The notes: generated from the letters alone by a model not told the origin. Numbered from the stretch's first letter, positions 7,960-16,943 are shown. The stretch is 53,510 bases of DNA from Oligoflexia bacterium (GCA_019694465.1 JAIBBV010000021.1:1-53510); one strand, 5' to 3'. Numbers and translations are program-made.

Positions 7960-9590
7960 ATAATGCTCACAATTTGATCAAGCAGCTGATCAGCTACTTT
8001 GATAAGCTTTGCCGCCGCCTGATAAGTCTTTTGGAATTTAATTAATGTTGTAAATTCCTCATCCAAGCTGACACCGGCAACTTCATCACGACTATTCAGC
8101 GCTGAAGTATATTTGTCCTCTGCTACTGAACTCTGTACTTCAACTGCGTTACTTTGTACTCCCACGTAACCAACAGTCTCGCTCCACTCCTCATCGAAGG
8201 TTCCACTGAAAGAGTAACTGCCAACTCCGAACGTATGGTTACTATCCTGCAGGGCGCTAATGGCCAACATGTTACGACCATCCCCAGGCGCGAACACAGC
8301 TGCTGCTGGTGCTCCAGCACCAGAGTCAAGAGCCGCCGCAACTCTGCGTGGGTCACTGAAAGCAACCGAGAGGCGGCTTGCAAAGTTATCTATACCCAAC
8401 GCCGAAAGATCATCTGGCAGTCCGTTTCCATCGGCATCTTTGGTCCCTACGAACGTGAAGTCGAATAAGCCGTACACAGAGGGGGTATTGCCGTTTAAGT
8501 CCCCTGAGGATGGATCGTGCACTGCCGTACCTGAATCGCGATCTGCTCCGAGGTAGGTTTGGTTAACTGTTGTTAGCAGTTCCCGTGCAAGCGCCTCAAC
8601 ACGCGAAGCAACCTGAACCAAAGTTCCATCGGCATCGAAAGCTGATGTGTTCGTGGGGTCATTGTACCCACGCAGAGCTAATAGCCCCGCCACAGTGCCA
8701 CCACCATTCTTGAGAGCCTGCGTAAGGTCTATATGACTCGCTCCAGCTGTGCTGTCATAGTCATAGACGATATAACTCAATGCAGCACCTTTAAGGGATG
8801 GTGGCACAGGACCACTTGCGAACGTTGGTGATGTTGTAGTCTCCAGGTCTCTATGGGTTGTGCCCGAAACAAGCGCAAACCCGTTGGTGAGGGAAATCGT
8901 TAATGCCCCATCAGCTCCTTCGATTGAGCTAAATGATACCTTTTCTGCCAATTTTTGCAGTAGCTGGTCGCGTTGGTCGCGCTCATCCGCTGCAACTCTA
9001 CCAGCTCGCTCAGCACTGGTAATCGCCCCGTTTAAGGTCGCGATTTGTCCGGTAAATGAATTTATTGTCTCAATCTCGGTACCCAAACGTTGATCGGCTT
9101 CAGCCTGCAAATTTGCGATCGTATCGTAGGTGGTCTTAATTGAAGTAACGAGGTCATTCGCTTTTTGGATAAAATTTGTTCTAAGCGGAATGCTTGCTGG
9201 ATCGGCTGCCAAATCATCTACAGCCGCAAAGAAGGAGCTTAAATTTGTTCCAACAGTTGGGTTATCACCAGTCAGGTCGAACAGCTGATTGAGTCGGGAT
9301 AGAAAATCTTTCTGAACCGAATACAGACCCTTGTCGGATCCTGCCCCACGAGCAGCAGCCTCAAGGTACTGATCGGTAGCCCTGACAAGTTTCCCAATTT
9401 CAACGCCATTGCCTACGTCGACTAGAGAACCACTGTTACGCGAAACGCGTGTTTGAAGATCGATGGTTCGCCTGGCATAGCCCGGGGTATGCACGTTGGC
9501 GATATTATTAGAGGCGGTGGCAATAACTGCCTGCTGAGCAGCAAGGGCGCCGACAGCGTTATTGAGGATTTTAGCACCGAAATTCGTCAT
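7956..9590 (-). CDS. flgK: Flagellar hook-associated protein FlgK
   Basis: A 544-residue FlgK (HAP1). The rod/hook-type N-terminus contains LNNAVGALAAQQAVIATASNNIANVHTPGYARR, and the C-terminus ends in FQKTYQAAAKLIKVADQLLDQIVSII, the paired coils that build the axial structure. It is secreted by the flagellar export apparatus and needs the FlgN chaperone, encoded next upstream. Its ATG lies 59 nt after the predicted start point of a sigma-54 promoter. Length is typical for the family. Confidence 0.95.
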   Translation of the reverse strand: MTNFGAKILNNAVGALAAQQAVIATASNNIANVHTPGYARRTIDLQTRVSRNSGSLVDVGNGVEIGKLVRATDQYLEAAARGAGSDKGLYSVQKDFLSRLNQLFDLTGDNPTVGTNLSSFFAAVDDLAADPASIPLRTNFIQKANDLVTSIKTTYDTIANLQAEADQRLGTEIETINSFTGQIATLNGAITSAERAGRVAADERDQRDQLLQKLAEKVSFSSIEGADGALTISLTNGFALVSGTTHRDLETTTSPTFASGPVPPSLKGAALSYIVYDYDSTAGASHIDLTQALKNGGGTVAGLLALRGYNDPTNTSAFDADGTLVQVASRVEALARELLTTVNQTYLGADRDSGTAVHDPSSGDLNGNTPSVYGLFDFTFVGTKDADGNGLPDDLSALGIDNFASRLSVAFSDPRRVAAALDSGAGAPAAAVFAPGDGRNMLAISALQDSNHTFGVGSYSFSGTFDEEWSETVGYVGVQSNAVEVQSSVAEDKYTSALNSRDEVAGVSLDEEFTTLIKFQKTYQAAAKLIKVADQLLDQIVSII

Positions 9591-9659
9591 TTAGGCTGCT
9601 TTCCAAGTTGGCGCACGGGGAAAAAATTGCCCATATGCGCGACTATTCAAGCTTGGAAG

Positions 9660-9675
9660 AGCAAGAGCCGTGCCT
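9660..9675 (-). promoter_or_regulatory. Sigma-54 promoter for flgK-flgL
   Basis: Read on the minus strand the sequence is AGGCACG-GCTC-TTGCT, against the consensus TGGCACG-N4-TTGCW. The invariant GG (-24) and GC (-12) have the correct spacing and only the first base differs. The start point would be near 9649. The same 15-mer except one outer base occurs upstream of flhB (50038-50053). Confidence 0.8.
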
Positions 9676-9798
9676 ACTCAACAAATCGTGCACTATAGCT
9701 TAGTATTTCCACAGATCAGCTTTCACTTCGCTGCTACCAAGCCACGCTGTGGTCCCGCTAACCCCAACTCCGCGTCGCTCCAAGCACTTCGTGATGGT

Positions 9799-9816
9799 CC
9801 GGCCATGCATGGCCGG
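9799..9816. promoter_or_regulatory. Perfect 18-bp palindrome, possible enhancer site
   Basis: CCGGCCATGCATGGCCGG is an exact palindrome with no spacer. It lies about 150-167 bp upstream of the predicted flgK start point, a usual distance for a sigma-54 activator binding site. No T-run follows on either strand, so it is not a terminator. The rest of the 360-bp flgN-flgK gap (9591-9950) shows no gene. Confidence 0.5.
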
Positions 9817-9950
9817 CTTGCATCCAGAGCTGCAATTATTCAATTAATGACTGACTCAGGACGCTAGAGTGCTTCCGGAACTTAGAGGCTGGTCTAAAAA
9901 TAACCTAATCGAAATTCACTGGCTGCTAACCGTAGGATGGCGTCTGGTTA

Positions 9951-10466
9951 CTAGGCTTCCTTCAGCACGTTGGAGTGCCGATCGCCAGATGGATGCACAG
10001 ATTCTTTCACTCCACCACGCCGAGTGTATGAACGCGTAACGTGCTGGGTAGCTGACCAGAGCATGGAAAGCACTCCATTTACAAGATTGAGCGAGAACTG
10101 AGCTATCTGCCCAAACTCACTACTTCCCCGACGGGTCTTCTGAATACCTTGCTTCAATCGCAGGATTTTACCCTGCAAACGACGCCCATCCTCGGGCTGA
10201 CAAAATAACTGAACGAGCTCTGAAAGGCGTCTGCCACGAAACTCTGGGAACTCCTTCATTAGTTCGGTCCGACGTGAGTGCAGTTGCTGCATCTGGTCAT
10301 AGACACTTTCGCGCTCACTGCAAGTGCGCTCGACTTCCGCCGAATCAAAACGGGCCAAAGCTGCCCTTTCTGCTGCAAGCAAAGCAGCATATTTTTCTTG
10401 CAATTCAATTTCTTGGTCAAGGACCGCGTCGAGGGCAAGCACAAGTGGCGCACGACGTTCGAGCAT
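9951..10466 (-). CDS. flgN: FlgN-like export chaperone
   Basis: A 171-residue, almost wholly helical protein whose first 140 residues fit the FlgN family (a long N-terminal coil rich in Leu/Glu, LAAERAALARFDSAEVE-like). FlgN binds the C-termini of FlgK and FlgL in the cytoplasm and delivers them to the export gate. The context is decisive: it lies directly after flgM (6 bp between) and before flgK-flgL. The basic C-terminal tail (about 145-171) is an addition. Sequence similarity alone would be weak because the family diverges fast. Confidence 0.8.
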   Translation of the reverse strand: MLERRAPLVLALDAVLDQEIELQEKYAALLAAERAALARFDSAEVERTCSERESVYDQMQQLHSRRTELMKEFPEFRGRRLSELVQLFCQPEDGRRLQGKILRLKQGIQKTRRGSSEFGQIAQFSLNLVNGVLSMLWSATQHVTRSYTRRGGVKESVHPSGDRHSNVLKEA

Positions 10467-10472
10467 TAGATA

Positions 10473-10820
10473 TTATTCCTCGCCTAGATTTAGGTTTTGG
10501 GCGTCAAAGATCTCCATTACGATATCCTGCCCTACTGCCATGGCTACCGCTTCTGCTGGTGGATTGTACTCACCTGATTGAACAGCCTTCTTAAGGCGCT
10601 CAAGCTTTTCCTTGCGCTCAGCGGCAAGCTTTTCTGGGTCCAGGGCCGCCTGAATATATTTGGCGACACCAACATCTACGGTATCTTCGCCCGCGCTAAC
10701 AGCTTGAGCGATTTGCTCGGCGCTAACCTTCTTAGTCTTACGCCCTGCTTGCTGTTGCACAGCGAGACTATCGGACTGTGCTAAGTCAGTCACACTCTTG
10801 CGAATCTTGATCTCGTCCAT
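10473..10820 (-). CDS. flgM: Anti-sigma-28 factor FlgM
   Basis: Called from ATG 10820 (MDEIKIRKSV), which has an AAGGAG ribosome-binding site 6 nt away; an upstream in-frame start lacks one. The 115-residue protein has a disordered N-terminal half and the FlgM C-terminal helix ERLKKAVQSGEYNPPAEAVAMAV (about 78-100), the part that binds sigma-28. FlgM holds FliA (44145-44897 here) inactive until hook completion lets FlgM be exported. It lies in the flg operon between flgJ and flgN. Confidence 0.88.
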   Translation of the reverse strand: MDEIKIRKSVTDLAQSDSLAVQQQAGRKTKKVSAEQIAQAVSAGEDTVDVGVAKYIQAALDPEKLAAERKEKLERLKKAVQSGEYNPPAEAVAMAVGQDIVMEIFDAQNLNLGEE

Positions 10821-10873
10821 CCGTAGCTCCTTGGTATGCCAATCCAATGGCTTAACACCACTTTAGATGCAGC

Positions 10874-11263
10874 TTACTTCAACTGCGACGCCTTTTTCTC
10901 TGCCCGCGTAATCTCGCGAATTACCACATCTTTTATGCCCAATCCGGGGCCTTCAGAGATCTGATTAGCCAACCCCTCATTAAACATATCGCGAAACATC
11001 TCCTCTTCCCGACTACCCGAAATAAGGCCATTTTGGGGTACCGTCGACCACATCGACTTCAGCATCTCCTGAACCAACATGGCCTCGAACTGGGTTGCCG
11101 CCTTGGTTACCTCGGCTTGATGCTGCTGGGCACTACGCGCTCCGTGCAATCCGGTCGCCAAAGCCTGCGCATGCTGCTGGCTGTTTTGCAGTGTTTGCGC
11201 ACGCGCTGCAGCCAGCGACTGCGCCCCTATCATTTTTAAATTCATCAATGCATCGTCTGCCAT
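10874..11263 (-). CDS. flgJ: Rod-binding protein FlgJ, N-terminal domain only
   Basis: A 129-residue protein matching the N-terminal rod-capping domain of FlgJ: AATQFEAMLVQEMLKSMWSTVP followed by MFRDMFNEGLANQIS. The muramidase domain found in gamma-proteobacterial FlgJ is missing, as is common in other lineages; another enzyme must open the wall for the rod. The start has AGGTG upstream. It follows flgI by 10 bp. Confidence 0.9.
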   Translation of the reverse strand: MADDALMNLKMIGAQSLAAARAQTLQNSQQHAQALATGLHGARSAQQHQAEVTKAATQFEAMLVQEMLKSMWSTVPQNGLISGSREEEMFRDMFNEGLANQISEGPGLGIKDVVIREITRAEKKASQLK

Positions 11264-11273
11264 GTCACGTCAC

Positions 11274-12392
11274 CTACATGATCACAAGCTCTGCTTGCAG
11301 TGCCCCGGCCTTCTTCAATGCCTGGAAAATCGAAATTAGGTCTCTTGGTGTTGCCCCTACAGCGTTCAGCGCATTTACGATCTCACCTAGAGTTACATGT
11401 CCTCCAATCACACCCAAGCGCCGATTCTCCTCAGCTACCGCTACATCGGAATTTGTGACGACCTGGGTTTGCCCTTCACCCAATGCATTGGGCTGCGAAA
11501 CCTGAGTTTCTGAACGTATCGCAATATTCAAATTCCCGTGTGCTAGCGCCACTCGCCCAATCGAGACTGATTCTCCCATAATGATAGTTCCAGTGCGCTC
11601 GTTAACAACCACACGTGCCCCAACATCTTGGTCAATTGATATATTCTCTAGTTTGGCAACCAGACCGATAGGATCATGCCCCAGCTCTTCCACCAGCGGA
11701 ACCTCGACTGAAGCTGCGTCTAGCGCTGCTGCTACAGGCCGCCCAAGGAATGTGTTTATTCCAGCTACGGCTCTGGTCACAGTTGTAAAATCTGGTTCAC
11801 GCAGAACGATTCTAATTCGCTTTGATTGAAATAGGTCGAATGGAATCCCTCGCTCCACGGTGGCACCCTGTGCGATCAGCCCAACTGTAGGATGGTTTTT
11901 CTGAGCAGCATCGCCACCACCTTCTACGGCAAAGCCACCCACGCTTACGGCACCCTGAGCAACTGCGTATACGTTACCATCTGCCCCTTTCAAGGTAGTG
12001 AACAGCAGAGTACCACCCTGCAAGCTCTTCGCATCGCCGAGCGATGACAACGTAACATCAATCTTTGTACCCGGCCTTACGAAGGCTGGCAAAGTAGATG
12101 TTACCATCACCGCTGCGATGTTTTTCACCTTAATATCTTTGGGATCTAGACGTATACCCAATTTCTCCAACATATTGGCGACACTCTTCTGGGTAAACTG
12201 AGCGCCATTCCCATCGCCGGTACCATTTAGACCGACCACAACACCAAACCCAAACAGTTGATTTCCTCGCACTCCTTCTACGTCCGCCAAATCCTTTAGC
12301 CGCGCGGCATGGGCCGGCCAGCTCATGCACAAAGCGAGCAAAGTAAGCAGCGTAATAGCAGCAAGCTGCACTCGTGTTCTTAGAATGGCCAT
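11274..12392 (-). CDS. flgI: Flagellar P-ring protein FlgI
   Basis: A 372-residue FlgI, called from ATG 12392 because GAGGAA lies just upstream. The signal peptide covers about residues 1-30 (ending WPAHAA) and is followed by RLKDLADVEGVRGNQLFGFGVVVGLNGTGDG, the hallmark start of mature FlgI. The C-terminus ends DLISIFQALKKAGALQAELVIM, also typical. FlgI polymerises in the periplasm as the bushing around the rod in the peptidoglycan layer. The gene start overlaps the end of flgH by 13 bp. Confidence 0.95.
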   Translation of the reverse strand: MAILRTRVQLAAITLLTLLALCMSWPAHAARLKDLADVEGVRGNQLFGFGVVVGLNGTGDGNGAQFTQKSVANMLEKLGIRLDPKDIKVKNIAAVMVTSTLPAFVRPGTKIDVTLSSLGDAKSLQGGTLLFTTLKGADGNVYAVAQGAVSVGGFAVEGGGDAAQKNHPTVGLIAQGATVERGIPFDLFQSKRIRIVLREPDFTTVTRAVAGINTFLGRPVAAALDAASVEVPLVEELGHDPIGLVAKLENISIDQDVGARVVVNERTGTIIMGESVSIGRVALAHGNLNIAIRSETQVSQPNALGEGQTQVVTNSDVAVAEENRRLGVIGGHVTLGEIVNALNAVGATPRDLISIFQALKKAGALQAELVIM

Positions 12393-13351
12393 AGCTTCCT
12401 CATCATTCGACTGAGCCAACCACCGTCTTGTGCTTCGCCCACGGTTCCTTCGCCGTAATAGTCGATTCGCAACTGCGCGATCTTGGATGAATCGACCTCA
12501 TTATCGGAGTTGATATCACGTGGCCGCACCAAGCCTGTAATTATCATTATCTGTTCTTCACTATTGACCGAAATAATCTTTTTGCCCTCAATCCTCAGAA
12601 TTCCCGAGGGCAGAACCTCCGCGACCATTGCGGAAATGCGAGCAGTTAAACTGCCCTTGCGGTTTGTCTTTCCTTCACCCTTGAAATCGTTCTGACTACT
12701 AGCCTTAACGAGGCTTGAAAGGTCGGGGACGCCATTGTTCCTCCCCTGCAAGCCCTGCTTAATGTCAGTTTCATATCCAAGAAGGTTGTCGATTGCAGCT
12801 TCCACGGTCGACTTTTCCTTAACCTCAGTGTTGGCCTCTTTCTTACCCTCAGAACGTTCAGTGACAACTATGGTGATGAGATCCATTGGCTGCCAAGCCC
12901 GATCATCCCGGTATAGCTCGCTCCCACTTCTAGATTCTTGCCATAGCGACGCAGTAACACCTGGGTCTCCATAGTTAAGAGATCCCTCGTATGGCCTTGT
13001 GTTTTGCATACTACTACGTTCGACATGGAACTCTGGCTCAGTTGCGGACGGTGCAATTTTATCCTGCTCTACTACAACCTCATTGGCACTAGCGCCACCA
13101 TCGGCAGCAAAGCGCAATCTAGCCTTTACCTCGTCCTTCTTCTGCGCCTCAACTACACTGGCAATCGAGTAGAATCCACCCGGGCGCTGAGTGGCGCCAG
13201 GATAGCGTTGCTGTTGTTCCGCATACTTCTGCCTTAAATAGCGCGAGTAATCCTCGGCCGGCACGCTAGTATCAGGGCGCGTCGGGGCCATACAACCAGC
13301 AATTACGCTACTCATTGAAACGGCTATGCCTAATCGAACGCGTTGCTTCAT
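12380..13351 (-). CDS. flgH: Flagellar L-ring lipoprotein FlgH
   Basis: A 323-residue FlgH with a lipoprotein signal peptide (lipobox VIAGC, Cys20), which would anchor it in the outer membrane. The conserved core lies in the C-terminal half: LYRDDRAWQPMDLITIVVTERSEGKKEANT, LTARISAMVAEVLPSGILRIEGKK and ITGLVRPRDINSDNEVDSSKIAQLRIDYYGEG. It is longer than the usual 220-240 residues because about 90 residues of low-conservation sequence follow the lipobox. Its presence shows the cell has an outer membrane with an L-ring. Confidence 0.95.
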   Translation of the reverse strand: MKQRVRLGIAVSMSSVIAGCMAPTRPDTSVPAEDYSRYLRQKYAEQQQRYPGATQRPGGFYSIASVVEAQKKDEVKARLRFAADGGASANEVVVEQDKIAPSATEPEFHVERSSMQNTRPYEGSLNYGDPGVTASLWQESRSGSELYRDDRAWQPMDLITIVVTERSEGKKEANTEVKEKSTVEAAIDNLLGYETDIKQGLQGRNNGVPDLSSLVKASSQNDFKGEGKTNRKGSLTARISAMVAEVLPSGILRIEGKKIISVNSEEQIMIITGLVRPRDINSDNEVDSSKIAQLRIDYYGEGTVGEAQDGGWLSRMMRKLWPF

Positions 13352-14319
13352 GGTTTAATTCCTACAAGCCCGGGCTCCATTACTGTGCCGACCACAATCT
13401 TCTTGGATGCCTCATTACGAATGCGAATATCTTGGCCGCGAATTCCAGACTCAAGCGCTGTGCCAGTAGCGGTCAGCTCAAACACACCATTGCGATACAT
13501 CATCGTCACTTTTGAGCCTACGGTAACAACTGGTGGGATGGCTAATACATCGCGCCTAACTGGCTCGCCAATTTGCAAATCTCGCTTGGTCTCCAAACCA
13601 ACGATCTGATTCTCACTGCGCAGCGCGTCGCGAGGTAACAGTGCAAGGTTATAGCGTGCTCGCACTAGATCAGCATCTTGCACCACTTCACCCTTTTGTA
13701 GGGCCCGTCGGGCTACAGGGACATCGCCCCACTCATCTATCCCGGCTTCAATAGTGCGATTTGCTGCTAGCTGTCCGTCAACTTCTACTCCCAAACGAAA
13801 TGCCATAACGCCTGGACGGCCATGTATACCAGCCTCCGCGCGAACTTGGGTCGCACCTGGTGGCACGACAATTGGCTCATCGTAGCGAATGTCTCGCAAA
13901 GCAACGTCTTTTCCACTATCAGCGATGACTGACAATAAAGCATGGCGAATTTCTTCCAGTCCGATGACCCTTCCAGCTCTCTTGATTGTCACGACGCGTG
14001 GGAGCGCATAGCCCACTCTGCGCATGTCAACGCCAGCATTTTTCATTTGGTCAATAATCATGTCTGCGCTGAGGGTGTCTTCTTTGCCGGGCTCCGGACT
14101 GTTTGCCAAAAAAACCTTTTTTAGCCCGATGACAGCTTCATCATGCTGCATATCCAAAGACGTCACATCCGCCACATCCCCCAATCGTACTGTTGGGGTT
14201 GTTACAGTTGCCTCGTTACGTCCCTGTACACGAATTATCCGTAGCGCTTCACTTTCGGTATGCCCAAGTAGCGGGACAAAAAATGTAGCACTAATAAGAA
14301 GCGACAAAAGTGGTTTCAT
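13348..14319 (-). CDS. flgA: P-ring assembly chaperone FlgA
   Basis: A 323-residue FlgA with an N-terminal signal peptide (about 1-20). The C-terminal half carries the SAF-type domain: VARRALQKGEVVQDADLVRARYNL, then QIGEPVRRDVLAIPPVVTVGSKVTMMYRNGVFELTATGTALESG. FlgA is a periplasmic chaperone for FlgI. It overlaps flgH by 4 bp and follows flgG by 3 bp. AGAGGT precedes the ATG. Confidence 0.93.
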   Translation of the reverse strand: MKPLLSLLISATFFVPLLGHTESEALRIIRVQGRNEATVTTPTVRLGDVADVTSLDMQHDEAVIGLKKVFLANSPEPGKEDTLSADMIIDQMKNAGVDMRRVGYALPRVVTIKRAGRVIGLEEIRHALLSVIADSGKDVALRDIRYDEPIVVPPGATQVRAEAGIHGRPGVMAFRLGVEVDGQLAANRTIEAGIDEWGDVPVARRALQKGEVVQDADLVRARYNLALLPRDALRSENQIVGLETKRDLQIGEPVRRDVLAIPPVVTVGSKVTMMYRNGVFELTATGTALESGIRGQDIRIRNEASKKIVVGTVMEPGLVGIKP

Positions 14320-14322
14320 CGA

Positions 14323-15111
14323 CTACCTCTTCAGGTTAATGCTAGACGAAATCATTTCATCTGCGGCAGATATGCCCTTAGAGGAGGCCTCATAAGCGCG
14401 TTGAGCGGTAATCATGCTCACCACTTGTTCCACCACACTCACATTGCTGCTTTCTAAGAATCCCTGATTTAGGCGTCCCACACCATTTTCTGAGAAACGG
14501 CCCGCTTGCGGGGAGCCTGAGGAAACTGTCTCTTGGTACAAGTTGCGGCCGATTGCCCGTAAACCAGCATTATTTGGAAAGCGCACTCCCGTTAGTTCAC
14601 CAAGACTACTTGGCGTTGTGTTCCCAGGTTGGAGCACGCTAACCGTGCCGTCCTGACCAATTGTAACTGATAGCGCATCGTTGGGGATTGTTATTCCCGG
14701 GGCCACGATGTATCCGTCAGATGTAACCATTTGACCATTTTGATCTAACTGAAAAGCTCCCGAACGGGTAAAAGCAGTCGAGCCATCAGGTAACGTAACC
14801 TGAAAAAAGCCATCTCCCTCGATCGCCACATCCAGCTGATTGCTAGTCGAAGTCAAATCGCCTTGGGCAAATACTTTCTGAACTGCAGCGGTTTTAACAC
14901 CCAAACCAACTTGAATTCCGCTAGGATTGTTACTACTTGAAGATGAAGGAGCTCCTGGATCTAAGATGTACTGGTACATCAAATCCTGAAAATCAGCGCG
15001 GCTCTTCTTAAAGCTGGTCGTGTTAACGTTGGCCAGGTTATTGGCGATAACGTCAATGTTTGTTTCCTGCGCCGACATCCCAGTCGCTGCGGTATAGAGT
15101 GCTCGTATCAT
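14323..15111 (-). CDS. flgG: Distal rod protein FlgG
   Basis: A 262-residue FlgG of standard length. The N-terminus MIRALYTAATGMSAQETNIDVIANNLANVNTTSFKK and the C-terminus NVSVVEQVVSMITAQRAYEASSKGISAADEMI are textbook distal-rod motifs. It builds the outer rod section through the P- and L-rings. AAGGA lies upstream of the ATG. The flgF-flgG order is conserved. Confidence 0.96.
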   Translation of the reverse strand: MIRALYTAATGMSAQETNIDVIANNLANVNTTSFKKSRADFQDLMYQYILDPGAPSSSSSNNPSGIQVGLGVKTAAVQKVFAQGDLTSTSNQLDVAIEGDGFFQVTLPDGSTAFTRSGAFQLDQNGQMVTSDGYIVAPGITIPNDALSVTIGQDGTVSVLQPGNTTPSSLGELTGVRFPNNAGLRAIGRNLYQETVSSGSPQAGRFSENGVGRLNQGFLESSNVSVVEQVVSMITAQRAYEASSKGISAADEMISSSINLKR

Positions 15112-15130
15112 AAAGTTCCTTCTTCTAAAC

Positions 15131-15895
15131 CTAGCTTAACCTTCTACCTACTTGGCCAATCGCAGTCTGATTTAGCTGATCAATGCTCTGTGCAGCCTTG
15201 GTATACAAGTCAAAGCCGCGACTAGTGGTAATCAGATCAACCATGCTCGATACTACAGACACATTCGACATTTCCAGGGATGATGGCAGAACTTCGGCCT
15301 CAACCGTGGTTGGGGCGGGCTGTCCAGCCGGCAATGCAAAACGGGTCCCAGCTTCACGCACCAAACTTGTAGGCTCTGCTATACGCGCCACTTGCAGTCG
15401 ACCTACTTGGGCGCCATTAACTAAAACTGCACCATTTGAAGCTATGTTAATGCTTCCGGTGTTTACAGTAATTGCGCCACCGTCTCCCGCGACTGGTAGG
15501 CCATCGACAGTGCAAAGCTCGTTGTTCTCATTGACGCTGAAATTTCCAGCACGTGTGTAGCGTGGCCCATTTGCGGTATTCACGACGAAAAAGTCATTTG
15601 GATTTCTAAGCGCCACATCCAAGGGATTCCCGGTTTGGCGAATCGGGCCAGGCGTAAAGTCGGTTACACTTCGTACATGCACGACTCCCGGTGTTCGCTC
15701 GTGATCAGGGCGAGCAAATGGATCCTTATTCTCAACAAGCTTGGCTAATGTCTCATCAAAGGTTTGAGACTCACCGACTAGGACTTCTTTTTTGAAGCCT
15801 ACTGTATTTACGTTCGCTAAATTATTGTTGACGACGTCCAGCTTGCGAAGCTGGACCAGTCCACCTGATGCTGCAACGTATGTTCCTCTGTCCAT
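15131..15895 (-). CDS. flgF: Proximal rod protein FlgF
   Basis: A 254-residue flagellar basal-body rod protein with YVAASGGLVQLRKLDVVNNNLANVNTVGFKK at the N-terminus and NVSVVSSMVDLITTSRGFDLYTKAAQSIDQLNQTAIGQVGR at the C-terminus. Its position directly before flgG and its shorter, more divergent sequence identify it as FlgF rather than a second FlgG. AAAGGGA precedes the start. Confidence 0.93.
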   Translation of the reverse strand: MDRGTYVAASGGLVQLRKLDVVNNNLANVNTVGFKKEVLVGESQTFDETLAKLVENKDPFARPDHERTPGVVHVRSVTDFTPGPIRQTGNPLDVALRNPNDFFVVNTANGPRYTRAGNFSVNENNELCTVDGLPVAGDGGAITVNTGSINIASNGAVLVNGAQVGRLQVARIAEPTSLVREAGTRFALPAGQPAPTTVEAEVLPSSLEMSNVSVVSSMVDLITTSRGFDLYTKAAQSIDQLNQTAIGQVGRRLS

Positions 15896-15904
15896 AGTTT
15901 CCCT

Positions 15905-16795
15905 TTACACCGTTATTGTTTGGCGCTTCATATTCGCCATAACGCCCAAACGTGGGTCATGGTCATCAACTACAGGTTCAGGAACGGCGCTACTTTTCGC
16001 TGCCGCAACCGCCCGCTCCCCAATGATCATCTGTGAGAGAGCGCGAATTTCCTCAATCGGCAAACTTGTGCGCGAGGCTACAGTGGCCAAACCATTACCG
16101 GCCCTTAATAGCTCCTCTGCTGAAGCGTAAATTTCATCGATACTTTGTGCGGCGCTTTCGATCGAAGCTGGCTTGCTAATCGAAGCCGCGCGGGTCGGAG
16201 TTGTAGGCCGTTTCATTCCGTACGCTGCAGCTGGACCACTCTTCGGACGCGCCTGAGTTGCCTGAGGTGGAGCACTCTCCCCTATTGGCTCACCGTAAAT
16301 ATTAACTTTACCCCAGCGTGGCTCGCTTGGCTCTTGAACTGGGGTTTGTGTGACCTCGATCTCTTCCCTCAGACGAGCCCGCGTCGTAGGTCTCGCCGAA
16401 GCCTTGCGTATTGGCATGTCTTCTAGCGCTTCCGTCTCTGTGAATTGCTCACGCGGGCTTCGAGATTTAATCTCCTGGCTAGTCTCGTGATCGTCAGTGC
16501 TGCGCTTCTCCATTGCCTCAGAGCGGGTAAGAACTCTTTGAATACGCTGCTCAGCCAATTCAGCGTCAATTACCGCCTTTTCGATAGCTTGCTGACGACG
16601 CATTAACTGGTCATTTAAGCTGCGCCCTGCTCCATCTGCTTCCCGCACCAACACGCGCAGTGCAGCCTCAAGCTCGCGCACGACCCGCAGCTGAGAGTTA
16701 ATGCGCGGTGAACGCGCAAACTGGAAGCACAGAAACCCCAGTGACAACAAAAGCAAGATGTCTGTACTCAATCGCCAAAGTGCTACATGTTCCAT
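15905..16795 (-). CDS. DUF2802-like membrane-anchored coiled-coil protein, first gene of the flgF operon
   Basis: A 296-residue protein with one N-terminal membrane helix (about 8-26), a cytoplasmic coiled coil (about 35-110), a Pro/Ala-rich linker (about 125-215) and a short C-terminal helical domain (SIDEIYASAEELLRAGNGLATVASRTSLPIEEIRALSQ). That last part resembles the small DUF2802/DUF6115 domain of membrane proteins found near flagellar and chemotaxis genes. Function is unknown; a scaffold or regulator of basal-body assembly is a guess. AGAGGT precedes the start and a sigma-54-like site lies about 130 bp upstream. Confidence 0.65.
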   Translation of the reverse strand: MEHVALWRLSTDILLLLSLGFLCFQFARSPRINSQLRVVRELEAALRVLVREADGAGRSLNDQLMRRQQAIEKAVIDAELAEQRIQRVLTRSEAMEKRSTDDHETSQEIKSRSPREQFTETEALEDMPIRKASARPTTRARLREEIEVTQTPVQEPSEPRWGKVNIYGEPIGESAPPQATQARPKSGPAAAYGMKRPTTPTRAASISKPASIESAAQSIDEIYASAEELLRAGNGLATVASRTSLPIEEIRALSQMIIGERAVAAAKSSAVPEPVVDDHDPRLGVMANMKRQTITV

Positions 16796-16927
16796 AGTAA
16801 CCTCTTGTTGGGCGTAATGCGGCTGTCAAAAGGCCGACAGCTTGACTGACACTCGTCAGGTCTTTGGCGCATAAACGCTCCTAACCCTCTGAAAACTCGT
16901 ACCTAAGAGTCTCCCTGAAACCTATGT

Positions 16928-16943
16928 TGCAATTGCCTTGCCG
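16928..16943 (-). promoter_or_regulatory. Candidate sigma-54 promoter for the flgF operon
   Basis: On the minus strand the sequence is CGGCAAG-GCAA-TTGCA. The invariant GG and GC are present with exact spacing; two other consensus positions differ. The start would be near 16917, giving a 122-nt leader before the DUF2802-like gene. It is weaker than the flgK and flhB sites. Confidence 0.55.

Noticed and set aside
14323..15895. Two rod genes as a duplicated flgG
   Set aside because: Length, N-terminal sequence and order support flgF followed by flgG, not a duplication.
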